A stretch of DNA of 19,079 nt. It comes from Planctomycetia bacterium. GTDB lineage: Bacteria; Planctomycetota; PLA2; JAEUHO01. Below the pieces are notes generated by a model that made no database searches, was not told the origin of the DNA, and worked only from the letters and a program-made list of their open reading frames with translations. Every line of letters starts with the position of its first letter. Positions within the stretch are counted from its first letter, which is position 1. The stretch covers positions 1 to 19,079 of the forward strand of contig JAUXCH010000014.1 of assembly GCA_030618975.1 (NCBI GenBank), written 5' to 3'. Below, in pieces: positions 7,793-15,605 of the stretch. Made by a program: the position numbers and the translations under genes.

Positions 7793-7843
7793 GGGTGCTC
7801 CCAGCATGTCGGGGCGGCGGGCGCCGCCGTTCGTCGTCGGGTC

Positions 7844-9736
7844 CTAGTTTTCGAGAATCTGTCGAATCGCCACGAAGCGCTCCTGGATGGCCACGCGGCC
7901 GTTCGGCTTCGCGACCTCCACTCGCCAGCGCTCGGGGAGGAAGGAGAGTTGCGTGCACTCGAGGACCGCGGCCAGCTCCTGGGCCTCGCGTTCGAGCCCC
8001 TGCACCGAGGGCACGAAGTCCTGGAGAGCGTTGTCCACGTCCTCCGCGGAGATGGTCTCGCGGCCCGCGGTCAGGGCCAGCCGGTTGGCGCCCAGGACGA
8101 CGCTCTCGATGTCCGATCCGCTCAGCCGCCGCTCGCCCCGCTCGACGCCCGCGAAGGCGCCGCCCGAGGCGTCGACGCCGTTCTTGCGCGCCATGACCTC
8201 GAACATCTTCCGGAACTCGGCTTCGTCGGCGGGATAGAAGAGCGGGATGTGGATCTCGGCCCGGCCCTGGCGCTTGAGATCGACGGGGAGACGGTCGGGA
8301 CGGCTCGTGAGCAGCATCCAGAGGATGCGGCCCCGGTAGCGGGTGTCTCCCATCTGGGAGGCGATCATCGAGAACACGCGGGCCGACGTGCCGGAATCGC
8401 CGGAGGCGTCCCGGGTACCCAAGGCGGCGTCGGCCTCGTCCACGATCACCACGACCGGACCGAGGGATCGAAGCACGGTCAGGACCTGCTCCAGGTTGCC
8501 CTCGGTCTCGCCCACGAACTTCGACCGGAAGTTCAAGAGCTTCACGCAGGGGATGCCGATCGAGCCGGCGTAGCACTCGGCGAGAAAGGTCTTCCCGGTG
8601 CCGACGGGGCCGCAGATCAGGTATCCCATGGGGGCGAACTCGAGGTGGCCCTCGAGCATGAGGCGGGCGTCGCCGCGCAGGCGTGCCTTCGCGGCCTCGT
8701 GGCCCACGACCATGTCCAGGCTGTGGGACGGCTCGAAGAACTCCAGCAGGCCGTGGACCTGCTGCTCGATGGTCCGTTTCTTGAGCTCTCGGAAGCGTTC
8801 GGCGTCGAGTCGACGGTGTCCGGTGCGCGCCTGCGCGAGCACCACGTTGAGGTTCACCAGGGAGAGGCCGTTGGAGACCTCCGCGAGCTGGTGCGGCGTG
8901 AAGTCGCTCGCCGCGGCGAAGCCGTCGTCCTCGCGGATCGACCACTCCACGAACCGCTCGCGCTCCTCCGTATCCGGCATCGGGATCTCGACCGGAGCGA
9001 CGTGGGGATTCTGGACGAGGCGTCGGTTGACCTCGCTGAGCTTGTCGGCCACGAGGCAGAACGCGATGTTCAGGCGCTTCAGGTAGGGATTCTGGGCCCA
9101 GTCGAGCAGCCGCACGAGGCGGGCGCCGTGTGCCCCGGCCAGGGCGGATATGTCGGCGTCCGGCACGATGTACTGGGCGTGCTGCAGGATGATCGCCACG
9201 CTGCGGGCCCGCTTGGGACCGCGCCCCCCGTCTTGCGCGACGTCCATGAGCATCGTGCGGCGGAGAAAACGGTCGATCAGTGCGAAGGCCTTGTCGGGGG
9301 ACTGCGGCCAGGCGGAAGGGTCGCCCATGGCCGAGGTCAGCTGGACCATGGTCCGGAGGCGAGCGCCGTCCGGGCCGGCGAAGGCGCGAAGTCCCCGGCC
9401 CAGGTCGTAGTGGAGGACGAGATCCCACGAGCCGAAGACCCGGGTGGCCAGGAACTCGGCGAGGCTGACGTACCCGCCCCCGCCGTCTGCCTCCCCGTCC
9501 TCCGCGTCCGGTGCGTCCGGTGCGTCCGGTGCGTGGACGTAGTCGTGGACGTTGCCGTGCAGCACGAACATCGAGGTCGTGCCCGAGAAGTACAGGTCGC
9601 CGAGCTCGTGGGCCCAGGCCGGGTACGACGCCGGGAGCCTCTGCGTGGGAACGGTGGGCAGAGGCGTCGTCGGATCCGCGCTCTCGGCTTTCGTCAGATC
9701 CAACGGCTCGCCCCCCCTCGGGAGATGCCCGGCCAT
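7844..9736 (-). CDS. AAA+ ATPase with degenerate N-terminal AAA-like module
   Basis: A 630-residue protein. The ATG at 9734-9736 is ten bases after the pspA stop. The C-terminal half is a complete AAA+ domain: Walker A GPVGTGKT (376-383), a pore-loop-like KFVGETEG (407-414), Walker B VVVIVDEAD (428-436), a sensor-1-region LLTSRPDRL (475-483), Arg492 as candidate arginine finger, and a sensor-2 region at LSGSDIESVVLGA (538-550). This pattern fits the classical AAA clade (FtsH/Vps4/Ycf46-like). The N-terminal half (about 40-320) looks like a second AAA-type module without a P-loop. It has FVLHGNVHDYV at 57-67 and a Walker-B-like SVAIILQHAQYIV at 179-191 with the acidic residues lost. There is no helix-turn-helix and no GAFTGA loop, so it is not a PspF-type sigma-54 activator. 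Adjacent to pspA, it may remodel PspA assemblies; that is inference. Confidence 0.9.
   Translation of the reverse strand: MAGHLPRGGEPLDLTKAESADPTTPLPTVPTQRLPASYPAWAHELGDLYFSGTTSMFVLHGNVHDYVHAPDAPDAPDAEDGEADGGGGYVSLAEFLATRVFGSWDLVLHYDLGRGLRAFAGPDGARLRTMVQLTSAMGDPSAWPQSPDKAFALIDRFLRRTMLMDVAQDGGRGPKRARSVAIILQHAQYIVPDADISALAGAHGARLVRLLDWAQNPYLKRLNIAFCLVADKLSEVNRRLVQNPHVAPVEIPMPDTEERERFVEWSIREDDGFAAASDFTPHQLAEVSNGLSLVNLNVVLAQARTGHRRLDAERFRELKKRTIEQQVHGLLEFFEPSHSLDMVVGHEAAKARLRGDARLMLEGHLEFAPMGYLICGPVGTGKTFLAECYAGSIGIPCVKLLNFRSKFVGETEGNLEQVLTVLRSLGPVVVIVDEADAALGTRDASGDSGTSARVFSMIASQMGDTRYRGRILWMLLTSRPDRLPVDLKRQGRAEIHIPLFYPADEAEFRKMFEVMARKNGVDASGGAFAGVERGERRLSGSDIESVVLGANRLALTAGRETISAEDVDNALQDFVPSVQGLEREAQELAAVLECTQLSFLPERWRVEVAKPNGRVAIQERFVAIRQILEN
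9504..9536 (-). repeat. Short 9-bp tandem repeat in the AAA+ gene
   Basis: GCGTCCGGT occurs three times in succession (9504, 9513, 9522), followed by a partial copy. On the minus strand it encodes a short (Ala-Pro-Asp)n run near residues 69-78 of the AAA+ protein. The run sits in an acidic, Gly-rich loop between the first strand and the next helix of the degenerate N-terminal module. It is probably a flexible loop with slippage-prone length. Confidence 0.8.
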
Positions 9737-9746
9737 GCCTGCCCGG

Positions 9747-10496
9747 CTACCCCTCCGTCTCCTTCGTCGTGGCGCGCCCGAGCTCCTTCGGCAGCTCCTC
9801 GATGTCCACCGTCTCGGGTGTCACGAGGCCCATGTCGATCTCGAACTCCTTGAGCGCATCCTCGGCCATCACCTTCTCCATGGCCTCCTCGGCCTCGATC
9901 TCCTCGATCCCCTCGCCGGAGAGGTCGGAGGCCACCCGCACCTTCGCGCGGTTCAGGTTGATGCGGTCCTGGATGACCTGCTCGATCTGACCGAAGTCCG
10001 TGGTGACGTCGAAGTTGAAGTCCTGACTGAGCTTCGCGAGCTCCGCCTCGGCGCGGCTCATCTTGAGCTCGGCGTCGTACTTCTGGATCTTCTCGCGCAC
10101 CTTGCCGAGCTTCCCGGTAGCACGCTTGATCTTCTTGAGGTTGTTCTCGTAGGACTTCTCGTGCATCGCGAGCTGCGCTGCGTTCTCGGCGAGTTCCCGC
10201 CGGATCTTCGTGAGCTCGAGGGCGAAGTTCGCCGCCGTCTCGCGGTTCCCGGCCTGGAGATACGCCTTGATCTTCGCCTCGAGCATGGCCTCGTGCTTCT
10301 TCGACGCCGCGACCTGGCGCGTGACACGTTCGACCAGCGCGCGATACTGCTCGAGTCCCTCTCGCCCCTCCTTCATCTGTTCCACCGCGAGGTCGTACTC
10401 GTACTGCATCTGGGCGATTGGATCGGCGGTCCAGAAGATGTTCGCGATCTTGTTGATCTGCGCCTTGAACGCGCGCCATATCTTGCGAAGGATCAT
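9747..10496 (-). CDS. pspA: PspA/IM30 family membrane-stress protein
   Basis: A 249-residue PspA/Vipp1-type protein of the ESCRT-III superfamily, which assembles on the cytoplasmic face of stressed inner membranes. I chose the ATG at 10494-10496 because AGGGA sits five bases upstream and it puts the family's amphipathic helix at the very N-terminus (MILRKIWRAFKAQINKIANI). The body is almost entirely long helix: a family-typical DPIAQMQYEYDLAVEQM (about 25-41), then RALVERVTRQVAASKK, LEAKIKAYLQAGN and LAKLSQDFNFDV. The tail (about 190-249) is acidic, unlike the short tail of E. coli PspA, and includes a probable extra helix (EEIEAEEAMEKVMAEDAL). It is the first gene of the leftward series, directly behind a good promoter and followed ten bases later by an AAA+ ATPase. 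No pspB, pspC or pspF is present. Confidence 0.92.
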   Translation of the reverse strand: MILRKIWRAFKAQINKIANIFWTADPIAQMQYEYDLAVEQMKEGREGLEQYRALVERVTRQVAASKKHEAMLEAKIKAYLQAGNRETAANFALELTKIRRELAENAAQLAMHEKSYENNLKKIKRATGKLGKVREKIQKYDAELKMSRAEAELAKLSQDFNFDVTTDFGQIEQVIQDRINLNRAKVRVASDLSGEGIEEIEAEEAMEKVMAEDALKEFEIDMGLVTPETVDIEELPKELGRATTKETEG

Positions 10497-10531
10497 GGAG
10501 TTCCCTGCCATCCGAGAAGTTCGTGGGGCGC

Positions 10532-10560
10532 ATTCTCTGGGGGGCATTCGGAGGTGTCAA
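10532..10560 (-). promoter_or_regulatory. Sigma-70-type promoter of the pspA-led operon
   Basis: Reading leftward, TTGACA (10555-10560) is a perfect -35 hexamer. A 17-base spacer separates it from GAGAAT (10532-10537), which matches the -10 consensus at four of six positions. A start site near 10525 would leave a leader of about 30 bases containing the AGGGA ribosome site. A perfect TTGACA with ideal spacing is rare by chance in DNA this GC-rich. Confidence 0.65.
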
Positions 10561-10580
10561 GGCGCATGGCGTCATGCGCC
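10561..10580. promoter_or_regulatory. Inverted repeat abutting the pspA -35 element (candidate operator)
   Basis: The seven-base arms GGCGCAT (10561-10567) and ATGCGCC (10574-10580) are perfectly complementary around a six-base centre. The repeat ends exactly where the -35 hexamer begins, the usual place for an activator site. It could instead fold as an RNA hairpin, but it lies upstream of the expected start site. The binding protein is unknown. Confidence 0.5.
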
Positions 10581-10599
10581 GTCACCTCGGGGCCAGCAC

Positions 10600-10630
10600 C
10601 TCGGGGTCGGGGCGAATTCCGCACGCTTCG
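10600..10630. repeat. Dispersed 31-bp repeat, copy 1
   Basis: This stretch matches 19007-19037 in the same orientation at 25 of 31 positions, sharing CTCGGGGTC and AATTCCGC. It may be the end of a mobile element or a small interspersed repeat. The neighbouring 10631-10772 is GC-rich with no convincing gene. Confidence 0.5.
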
Positions 10631-10772
10631 GGGGTTTTCGCCCGGAAACACAGCTCCCCACGGGCAACGAGCACGGTAATCCTCCTCTCGATCTCGAGCA
10701 GGCGACCGCCGTGCCGGCCCGCAGTCCGGCCGGCCGGACGCCACTCCTGGCGGGATGGCCGTCCGAGTGGGT

Positions 10773-10902
10773 CTACCGGAGGTCCAGGACGAGATCGACG
10801 ACCTCGTCCTCCCCCACCGTGACCTCCCTGGGCAGCCGGTCCGCCTCGGGGACGAGGATGTCGAGCTTCCACGTGCCTGGCAGGAGCCCCGGCGGCTCGA
10901 GC
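10773..10902 (-). repeat. 130-bp duplicate of the 3' end of the sigma-fusion gene
   Basis: This segment aligns without gaps to 15476-15605 and by eye differs at about 12 of 130 positions. It encodes a version of the same last residues (LLPGTWKLDILVPEADRL, VTVGEDEVVD) and keeps the TAG stop. Similarity ends abruptly at 10902, where the IS91 remnant begins. The source is either the window gene or a paralogue elsewhere. Confidence 0.9.
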
Positions 10903-11174
10903 GCCAGGCACGCATCGCACCTGCAGGAGCAGATCGCCAAGCGAGGGGAGCCGGGCGTGTCGGCCGTCGAGTCCCAGGTGAAGGCCGGTACGACGTCGTC
11001 GAGCGAGAGCATCTGGGCACAGGAGGTTTCGAGCAGCTTGCGGCAGCGAAGGGGCTTCTTCCCGCGCACGGCGTTGGCCAGGATTCCGAAGTGGTGGATG
11101 AGGACGTAGCCCTTGGGCAGGACGTGAGACAAGAAGCGGCGGATGAAGGTGAACTCGAGCGCCGAGGCCGTCAT
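10773..11174 (-). pseudogene. IS91-type transposase C-terminal remnant fused to a duplicated gene tail
   Basis: The ATG at 11172-11174 opens a 133-codon frame. Its first 50 residues (EFTFIRRFLSHVLPKGYVLI, then HHFGILANAVRGKK and RCRKLLE) match the C-terminal part of IS91-family transposases (Y2-type rolling-circle enzymes, Pfam PF04986-like). Similarity appears to begin slightly upstream of this ATG, near 11195. The catalytic tyrosine region and the N-terminal zinc finger are absent, so the enzyme is dead. After a stretch with a CSCRCDAC cluster, the frame runs from 10902 into a 130-bp near-copy of the 3' end of the sigma-fusion gene and ends at the same stop codon. It is a chimera of two unrelated pieces. 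Whether the frame is expressed is unknown. Confidence 0.75.
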
Positions 11175-11542
11175 GACCCGCCTGTGACGGCCAGGATCAG
11201 GTCGAGGGATTCGCACCGCCGGGGGTCCCGACAGACACAGGCAGATCGCTCCCTCGAGCCAGCGGGAGACGAGGCAGGAACTCAGGGCGGAGGGGTGTGA
11301 CGCCGCCGCCCCCCGGCGGGGCCCGCGCGATCCCCCACCCGCCACCTCGGCCGTGACCGCGTCTCGATCGCCCGCGTCCGTGTGGATCCTGCGCCTGCCC
11401 AGGGAGATACGCTTCCTGGGCCTCTGCAGTCCGTCACCGCAGGTGCCGGGAGTGCCACGGAAGCAGCGTGTGCAGAGCGGAATGTGGCCGCCGCGGCCCG
11501 CGGTGTCTTCCTTGGCGCGCGGTCCTTCGTAGAGTGGGAGGC
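11175..11542. other. Intergenic region without a recognisable gene
   Basis: This stretch lies between the IS91 remnant and the ModA-like lipoprotein gene. Its right end must hold the promoter of the rightward transporter operon, but I see no clear -35/-10 pair. A short GC stem (11303-11307 with 11315-11319) is present. The leftward frame stays open to 11555, but its sequence resembles no protein I know. I see no molybdenum-cofactor riboswitch-like fold by eye. Confidence 0.5.
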
Positions 11543-12487
11543 ATGAGTTGGGCATGCGCTCGTCGTTCGTTCGTTCTCGCTCTCTTGCTGCTGGCCGGTT
11601 GTGGTGATGGGCGAGACACGATGCTCTTCCACGCCGGGGTCGGTCAACGCTCCTCCTTGAACGAGATCAAGGTGATCTTCGAGGAGCGTCACCCTGAGGT
11701 GAAGGTCAACTTCTCCTACAAGGGATCGGGATACTTCATCGCCGACATCTCGCGCTCGAAAGAGGGCGATCTCTACCTGCCGGGTGAGGAGTTCTACCTT
11801 CTGCAGGCGGTCGAGCGCGGGTTCATCACCGACTACGATCCCCAGCGCGACATCGCCGCCTACTTCGTGACGGTGCTGGTCACGCCGAAGGGCAACCCGA
11901 AGAACATCCGGACGCTGGCCGACTGTGCAAAGCCGGGCGTCAAGATCGGGCTCGGGAACCCACGCGCGTGCGCCATCGGGATCTGGCACGAGAAGACGTT
12001 CCAGAAGGCCGGCATCTGGGAGGCGGTCCGAGAGAACGCATCGATGAGCGCCAAGTGCATCCCCGAGCTCGGCAACGCCGTCCAGCACAAGCTCATCGAC
12101 GCCACCATCCTCTGGTCGAGTACGGCCGTGCTCTACCTCCGTGACGTCGAGATCATCCCCCTGAAGGCAGCCTATCGCGGTGCGGTCCGCCTGCCGGTCG
12201 GGGTTCTCGAGTTCTCGCGCTTCCCGCAGGAAGCCCAGTTGCTCAAGGATCTCATCCTCTCTGCCGCGGGGAAGGAGATCTTCGAGAGCCACGCCTACGC
12301 CATCGGGGACATCCCGACCGACGAGCAGGGCTTCGTGACCGACGGGGGCGCGTCGACCGACGCGCTGATGGAATGGCTCGTACACGCCGCACGGGCGGTG
12401 AAGGAGGGGGACCTCGATGCCGAGGGCGTGGGCCCGCTCCTGAAGGAAGTCGTCCGCCAGGGCAAGACCCGCCGCTCCGGGACGTAG
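11543..12487 (+). CDS. ModA-superfamily substrate-binding lipoprotein
   Basis: A 314-residue binding protein for an ABC importer. The ATG at 11543 is chosen because it opens directly into a lipoprotein signal: basic residues, a Leu-rich core and the lipobox LLAGC with Cys20. A GGGAGG lies only one base upstream, unusually close. An in-frame GTG at 11534 is the alternative. The mature part follows the ModA/extracellular solute-binding layout. It begins LFHAGVGQRSSLNEI where ModA has its AAASL oxyanion loop, continues with FEERHPEVKVNFSYKGSG and a GDLYLPGEEFYL segment, and contains GLGNPRACAIG and DATILWSSTAV. The substrate is probably a tetrahedral oxyanion such as molybdate, tungstate or sulfate. 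The short fingerprint differs enough from textbook ModA that I do not assign one. It is the first gene of a four-gene operon. Confidence 0.87.
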   Translation: MSWACARRSFVLALLLLAGCGDGRDTMLFHAGVGQRSSLNEIKVIFEERHPEVKVNFSYKGSGYFIADISRSKEGDLYLPGEEFYLLQAVERGFITDYDPQRDIAAYFVTVLVTPKGNPKNIRTLADCAKPGVKIGLGNPRACAIGIWHEKTFQKAGIWEAVRENASMSAKCIPELGNAVQHKLIDATILWSSTAVLYLRDVEIIPLKAAYRGAVRLPVGVLEFSRFPQEAQLLKDLILSAAGKEIFESHAYAIGDIPTDEQGFVTDGGASTDALMEWLVHAARAVKEGDLDAEGVGPLLKEVVRQGKTRRSGT

Positions 12488-12497
12488 CGCGTTCGTG

Positions 12498-13478
12498 ATG
12501 AAGAACGCTCCGGATCCGAGCCTTCCGCGCCGGCGCGCGAAGACGTGGGCGATCGGGCTCGCCGGAACGGGCTTCGTCCTCCTCCTCCTGGCCGCCCTTC
12601 GCGTTGCTGCCGGGGAAGGCGGGGTCGGGGCAACGCGCTTGGCCGTCCTCGGGGTCGGCTCCGGTGCGGGCGCCGCCGTGCTCCTCTACCGGCAACACAT
12701 GCTCTGGCCGGCGATCTGCGTGTCGGCGACGCTGGGCATCCTCGCGACTTATCTCGTGTTCGTGGGGAGCACGGCCGTCTACCTGGGGTGGTCGGACGCA
12801 GCCTACTTCTTCGGACAGGAGCGGCTCTGGGCGCGCGTCTGGCTCACGGTGTGGACGGCGACGATCTCCACGGGGCTGTCGGTCATCCTCGGGATCCCCG
12901 TCGGCTACGCCCTTTCGCGCCTCCGGTTCCCGGTTCCCCGCCTGATCGCGACCCTGATCGACCTCCCGGTGATGGTCCCCGCCGCGGCGATCGGCGCCTT
13001 GCTCTTCGGATTCGTGCGGACACCCCCCGTCAGGAACGTCCTCGACGCCATGGGGCTCGAGCTTGCCCATAGCGCCACCGGCGTGATCTTCGTGCAATTC
13101 GTGGTGACGATCGCGTTCGCCGCCCGCCTGATGAAGGCGAGTTTTGACGCGGTGAATCCGCGGTTCGAGCAGGTGTCGCGGTCGCTCGGGGCGTCGCTTC
13201 CGGCCACGTTCCTGCACGTAACCCTCCCCCTGGCCAAGCGCGGCGTGATGGCAAGCCTGATCGTCGTGTGGGCGCGGGCCGCCGCCGAGTGGGAGGCGTT
13301 GATGCTCTTCGTCGGAGGGACGGAGAAGCAGACCGACGTCCTCCCGTTCGCGATCTACCTCGACTGGAACGGCGGAATGATGGGGTGGTGCGTCTCCATG
13401 AGCCTCGTGTGCGTGCTCCTGGCCGTGGCCACCATGGGGGCGATGCGGTTGATCGGGGGGCGCAGCTATGTCTGGTAG
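12498..13478 (+). CDS. ABC transporter permease 1 (ModB/CysT-like)
   Basis: A 326-residue inner-membrane protein. The ATG at 12498 is preferred; the in-frame GTG immediately before it (12495) is an alternative, and neither has a strong ribosome site. The protein begins ten bases after the lipoprotein stop. Two or three extra hydrophobic segments (about residues 17-36, 45-62 and 68-90) precede the standard transport core, so it is longer than a typical ModB of about 230 residues. The core includes LTVWTATISTGLSVILGIPVGYALSR. The EAA coupling loop is FEQVSRSLGASLPATFLHVTLPLA and is followed by VVWARAAAEWEA. It ends in IGGRSYVW, nearly the same ending as the next permease, and the two are probably ancient paralogues that act as a heterodimer. 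Confidence 0.9.
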   Translation: MKNAPDPSLPRRRAKTWAIGLAGTGFVLLLLAALRVAAGEGGVGATRLAVLGVGSGAGAAVLLYRQHMLWPAICVSATLGILATYLVFVGSTAVYLGWSDAAYFFGQERLWARVWLTVWTATISTGLSVILGIPVGYALSRLRFPVPRLIATLIDLPVMVPAAAIGALLFGFVRTPPVRNVLDAMGLELAHSATGVIFVQFVVTIAFAARLMKASFDAVNPRFEQVSRSLGASLPATFLHVTLPLAKRGVMASLIVVWARAAAEWEALMLFVGGTEKQTDVLPFAIYLDWNGGMMGWCVSMSLVCVLLAVATMGAMRLIGGRSYVW

Positions 13479-14379
13479 CCGTGCCCGCGCCCACCTCTTT
13501 ATCGCGCTCTGCTACGCCTGCACCCTGGTGGTGGTCCTGAGCTCGTGCTGGCTGTTCCTCAGCAACGTGGACCAGCTCGTGCCGGCAGAGACCGTCCAGA
13601 CGACCGACACCGAGAGTTGGCGAACCGAGACCCTCTCGAGGCGCTTCGCCGGAGGATTCTGGGAAGACCCGGCCTTCTGGCGCTCGATGAACCTCTCCGT
13701 CTTCACCGCGACCCTCACCGCACTCCTCGCCGCGCTGATCGGCATCCCGGCGGCGTACGCCCTCACGCACTACCGCATCCCGGGGCGCGGGATCATCGAC
13801 GTCCTGTTCTCGTCGGTCATCGTGCTCCCCGCCTCGGCGGTGGGCCTCTGCCTGATCATCATGTTCCAGTACGGGCCGCTGCACGGGCTGCAGGAGAACC
13901 TGGGCTTCCAGGTGCCCCATACGCTCTTGCCGGGCCTGGTGGTAGCGCAGCTCGTGCTCGCCCTCGCGATGGGGCTGAGCGCCTGGCGGGCCGCGTTCGC
14001 GGGCGTGAACCCCCGCTTCGAGCACGTGGCCCGGTCGCTCGGGAGCTCGCGCTGGCGCACGTTCTGGACCGTGTCGCTGCCCTCCGCGAAGTCCGGCCTG
14101 ATCGCCGGGTTCATCCTCGCCTGGGTGAGGGCTCTCGCCGAGTTCGGCGCCGTGCTGATCTTCTGCGGCACGTTCCGGGAGCTCCCCGTCTCCCGGTTCC
14201 CGGGCTGGGCGAAGGACCTCCAGATGCAGCAGGCCGACTACCTCTCAGTGGGCATGTGGGTGGAGATCGAGTTCGGCAACATCGAGTACGGGTTCGGCAT
14301 CGCTTTCGCCCTCGTCCTCATCAGCGCCGTAAGCGTCTACGCGATCCATCGCATTGGCGGGAAGGGCTACGTGTGGTGA
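13468..14379 (+). CDS. ABC transporter permease 2 (ModB/CysW-like)
   Basis: A 303-residue permease whose ATG overlaps the end of permease 1 by 11 bases, so translation is likely coupled. Residues 9-31 are a first membrane helix (ALCYACTLVVVLSSCWLF). A periplasmic loop of about 45 residues with WRTETLSRRFAGGFWEDPAF follows. The core then has FTATLTALLAALIGIPAAYAL and SSVIVLPASAVGLCLIIMF. The EAA loop that docks on the ATPase is FEHVARSLGSSRWRTFWTVSLP, followed by AWVRALAEFGAVLIF. It ends in IGGKGYVW. Two different permeases with one ATPase is the arrangement of CysT/CysW sulfate importers rather than of the ModB homodimer. This leaves the substrate open between sulfate-like and molybdate-like anions. 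Confidence 0.92.
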   Translation: MSGSRARAHLFIALCYACTLVVVLSSCWLFLSNVDQLVPAETVQTTDTESWRTETLSRRFAGGFWEDPAFWRSMNLSVFTATLTALLAALIGIPAAYALTHYRIPGRGIIDVLFSSVIVLPASAVGLCLIIMFQYGPLHGLQENLGFQVPHTLLPGLVVAQLVLALAMGLSAWRAAFAGVNPRFEHVARSLGSSRWRTFWTVSLPSAKSGLIAGFILAWVRALAEFGAVLIFCGTFRELPVSRFPGWAKDLQMQQADYLSVGMWVEIEFGNIEYGFGIAFALVLISAVSVYAIHRIGGKGYVW

Positions 14380-14383
14380 CATC

Positions 14384-15433
<1,050 letters not shown>

Positions 15434-15458
15434 CGCCGGCCACGCGTATGGCCTGGCG
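15434..15458. terminator. Hairpin between convergent genes (candidate bidirectional terminator)
   Basis: GGCCA (15438-15442) pairs with TGGCC (15449-15453). The stem extends by CGCC/GGCG (15434-15437 with 15455-15458) after a single bulged T at 15454. It lies in the 42 bases between the convergent stop codons, where a shared terminator is expected. No U-run follows on either strand. Confidence 0.4.
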
Positions 15459-15475
15459 CCCGGGGACCGGGAGCG

Positions 15476-15605
15476 CTACCTCAAGTCCACGACGACGTCG
15501 ACGACCTCGTCCTCCCCCACGGTGACCTCCTTGGGCAGCCGGTCCGCCTCGGGGATGAGGAAGTCGAGCTTCCACGTGCCGGGCAGGAGCCCCGGCAGCT
15601 CGAGC
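15476..15605 (-). repeat. Source-like copy of the 130-bp duplicated gene tail
   Basis: This is the last 130 bases of the sigma-fusion gene including its TAG stop. It is about 91% identical by eye to 10773-10902, with no gaps. It encodes the C-terminal PGLLPGTWKLDFLIPEADRL and VTVGEDEVVDV segments. Here it is continuous with a complete gene, whereas the other copy adjoins the IS91 remnant. Confidence 0.9.

Noticed and set aside
7813..7828. GC-rich inverted repeat between the AAA+ and small genes
   Set aside because: The arms are only six to seven bases of simple GGC/GCC sequence with a tiny loop and no U-run, so it is likely to be chance in GC-rich DNA.
7844..9736. Possibility that the AAA+ protein is a PspF-like sigma-54 activator
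   Set aside because: There is no GAFTGA loop and no C-terminal helix-turn-helix, and the gene is downstream of pspA in the same direction behind a sigma-70-like promoter.
7430..9853. Long open frame on the plus strand (about 800 codons) opposite the AAA+ and small genes
   Set aside because: It is antisense to genes with clear motifs, its composition is dominated by Val, Leu, His, Arg and Gly without any domain, and long antisense frames are expected in DNA this GC-rich.
11175..11542. Molybdenum-cofactor riboswitch upstream of the ModA-like operon
   Set aside because: I looked because such elements precede some molybdate transporter genes, but no matching multi-stem arrangement is evident by eye. 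A covariance-model scan would be decisive.
11175..11555. Extension of the IS91-remnant frame to 11555, including a CxxC motif that might be a zinc finger
   Set aside because: Apart from about 20 bases next to the ATG at 11174, the added residues match no IS91 region that I recognise, and the frame would overlap the lipoprotein gene start.
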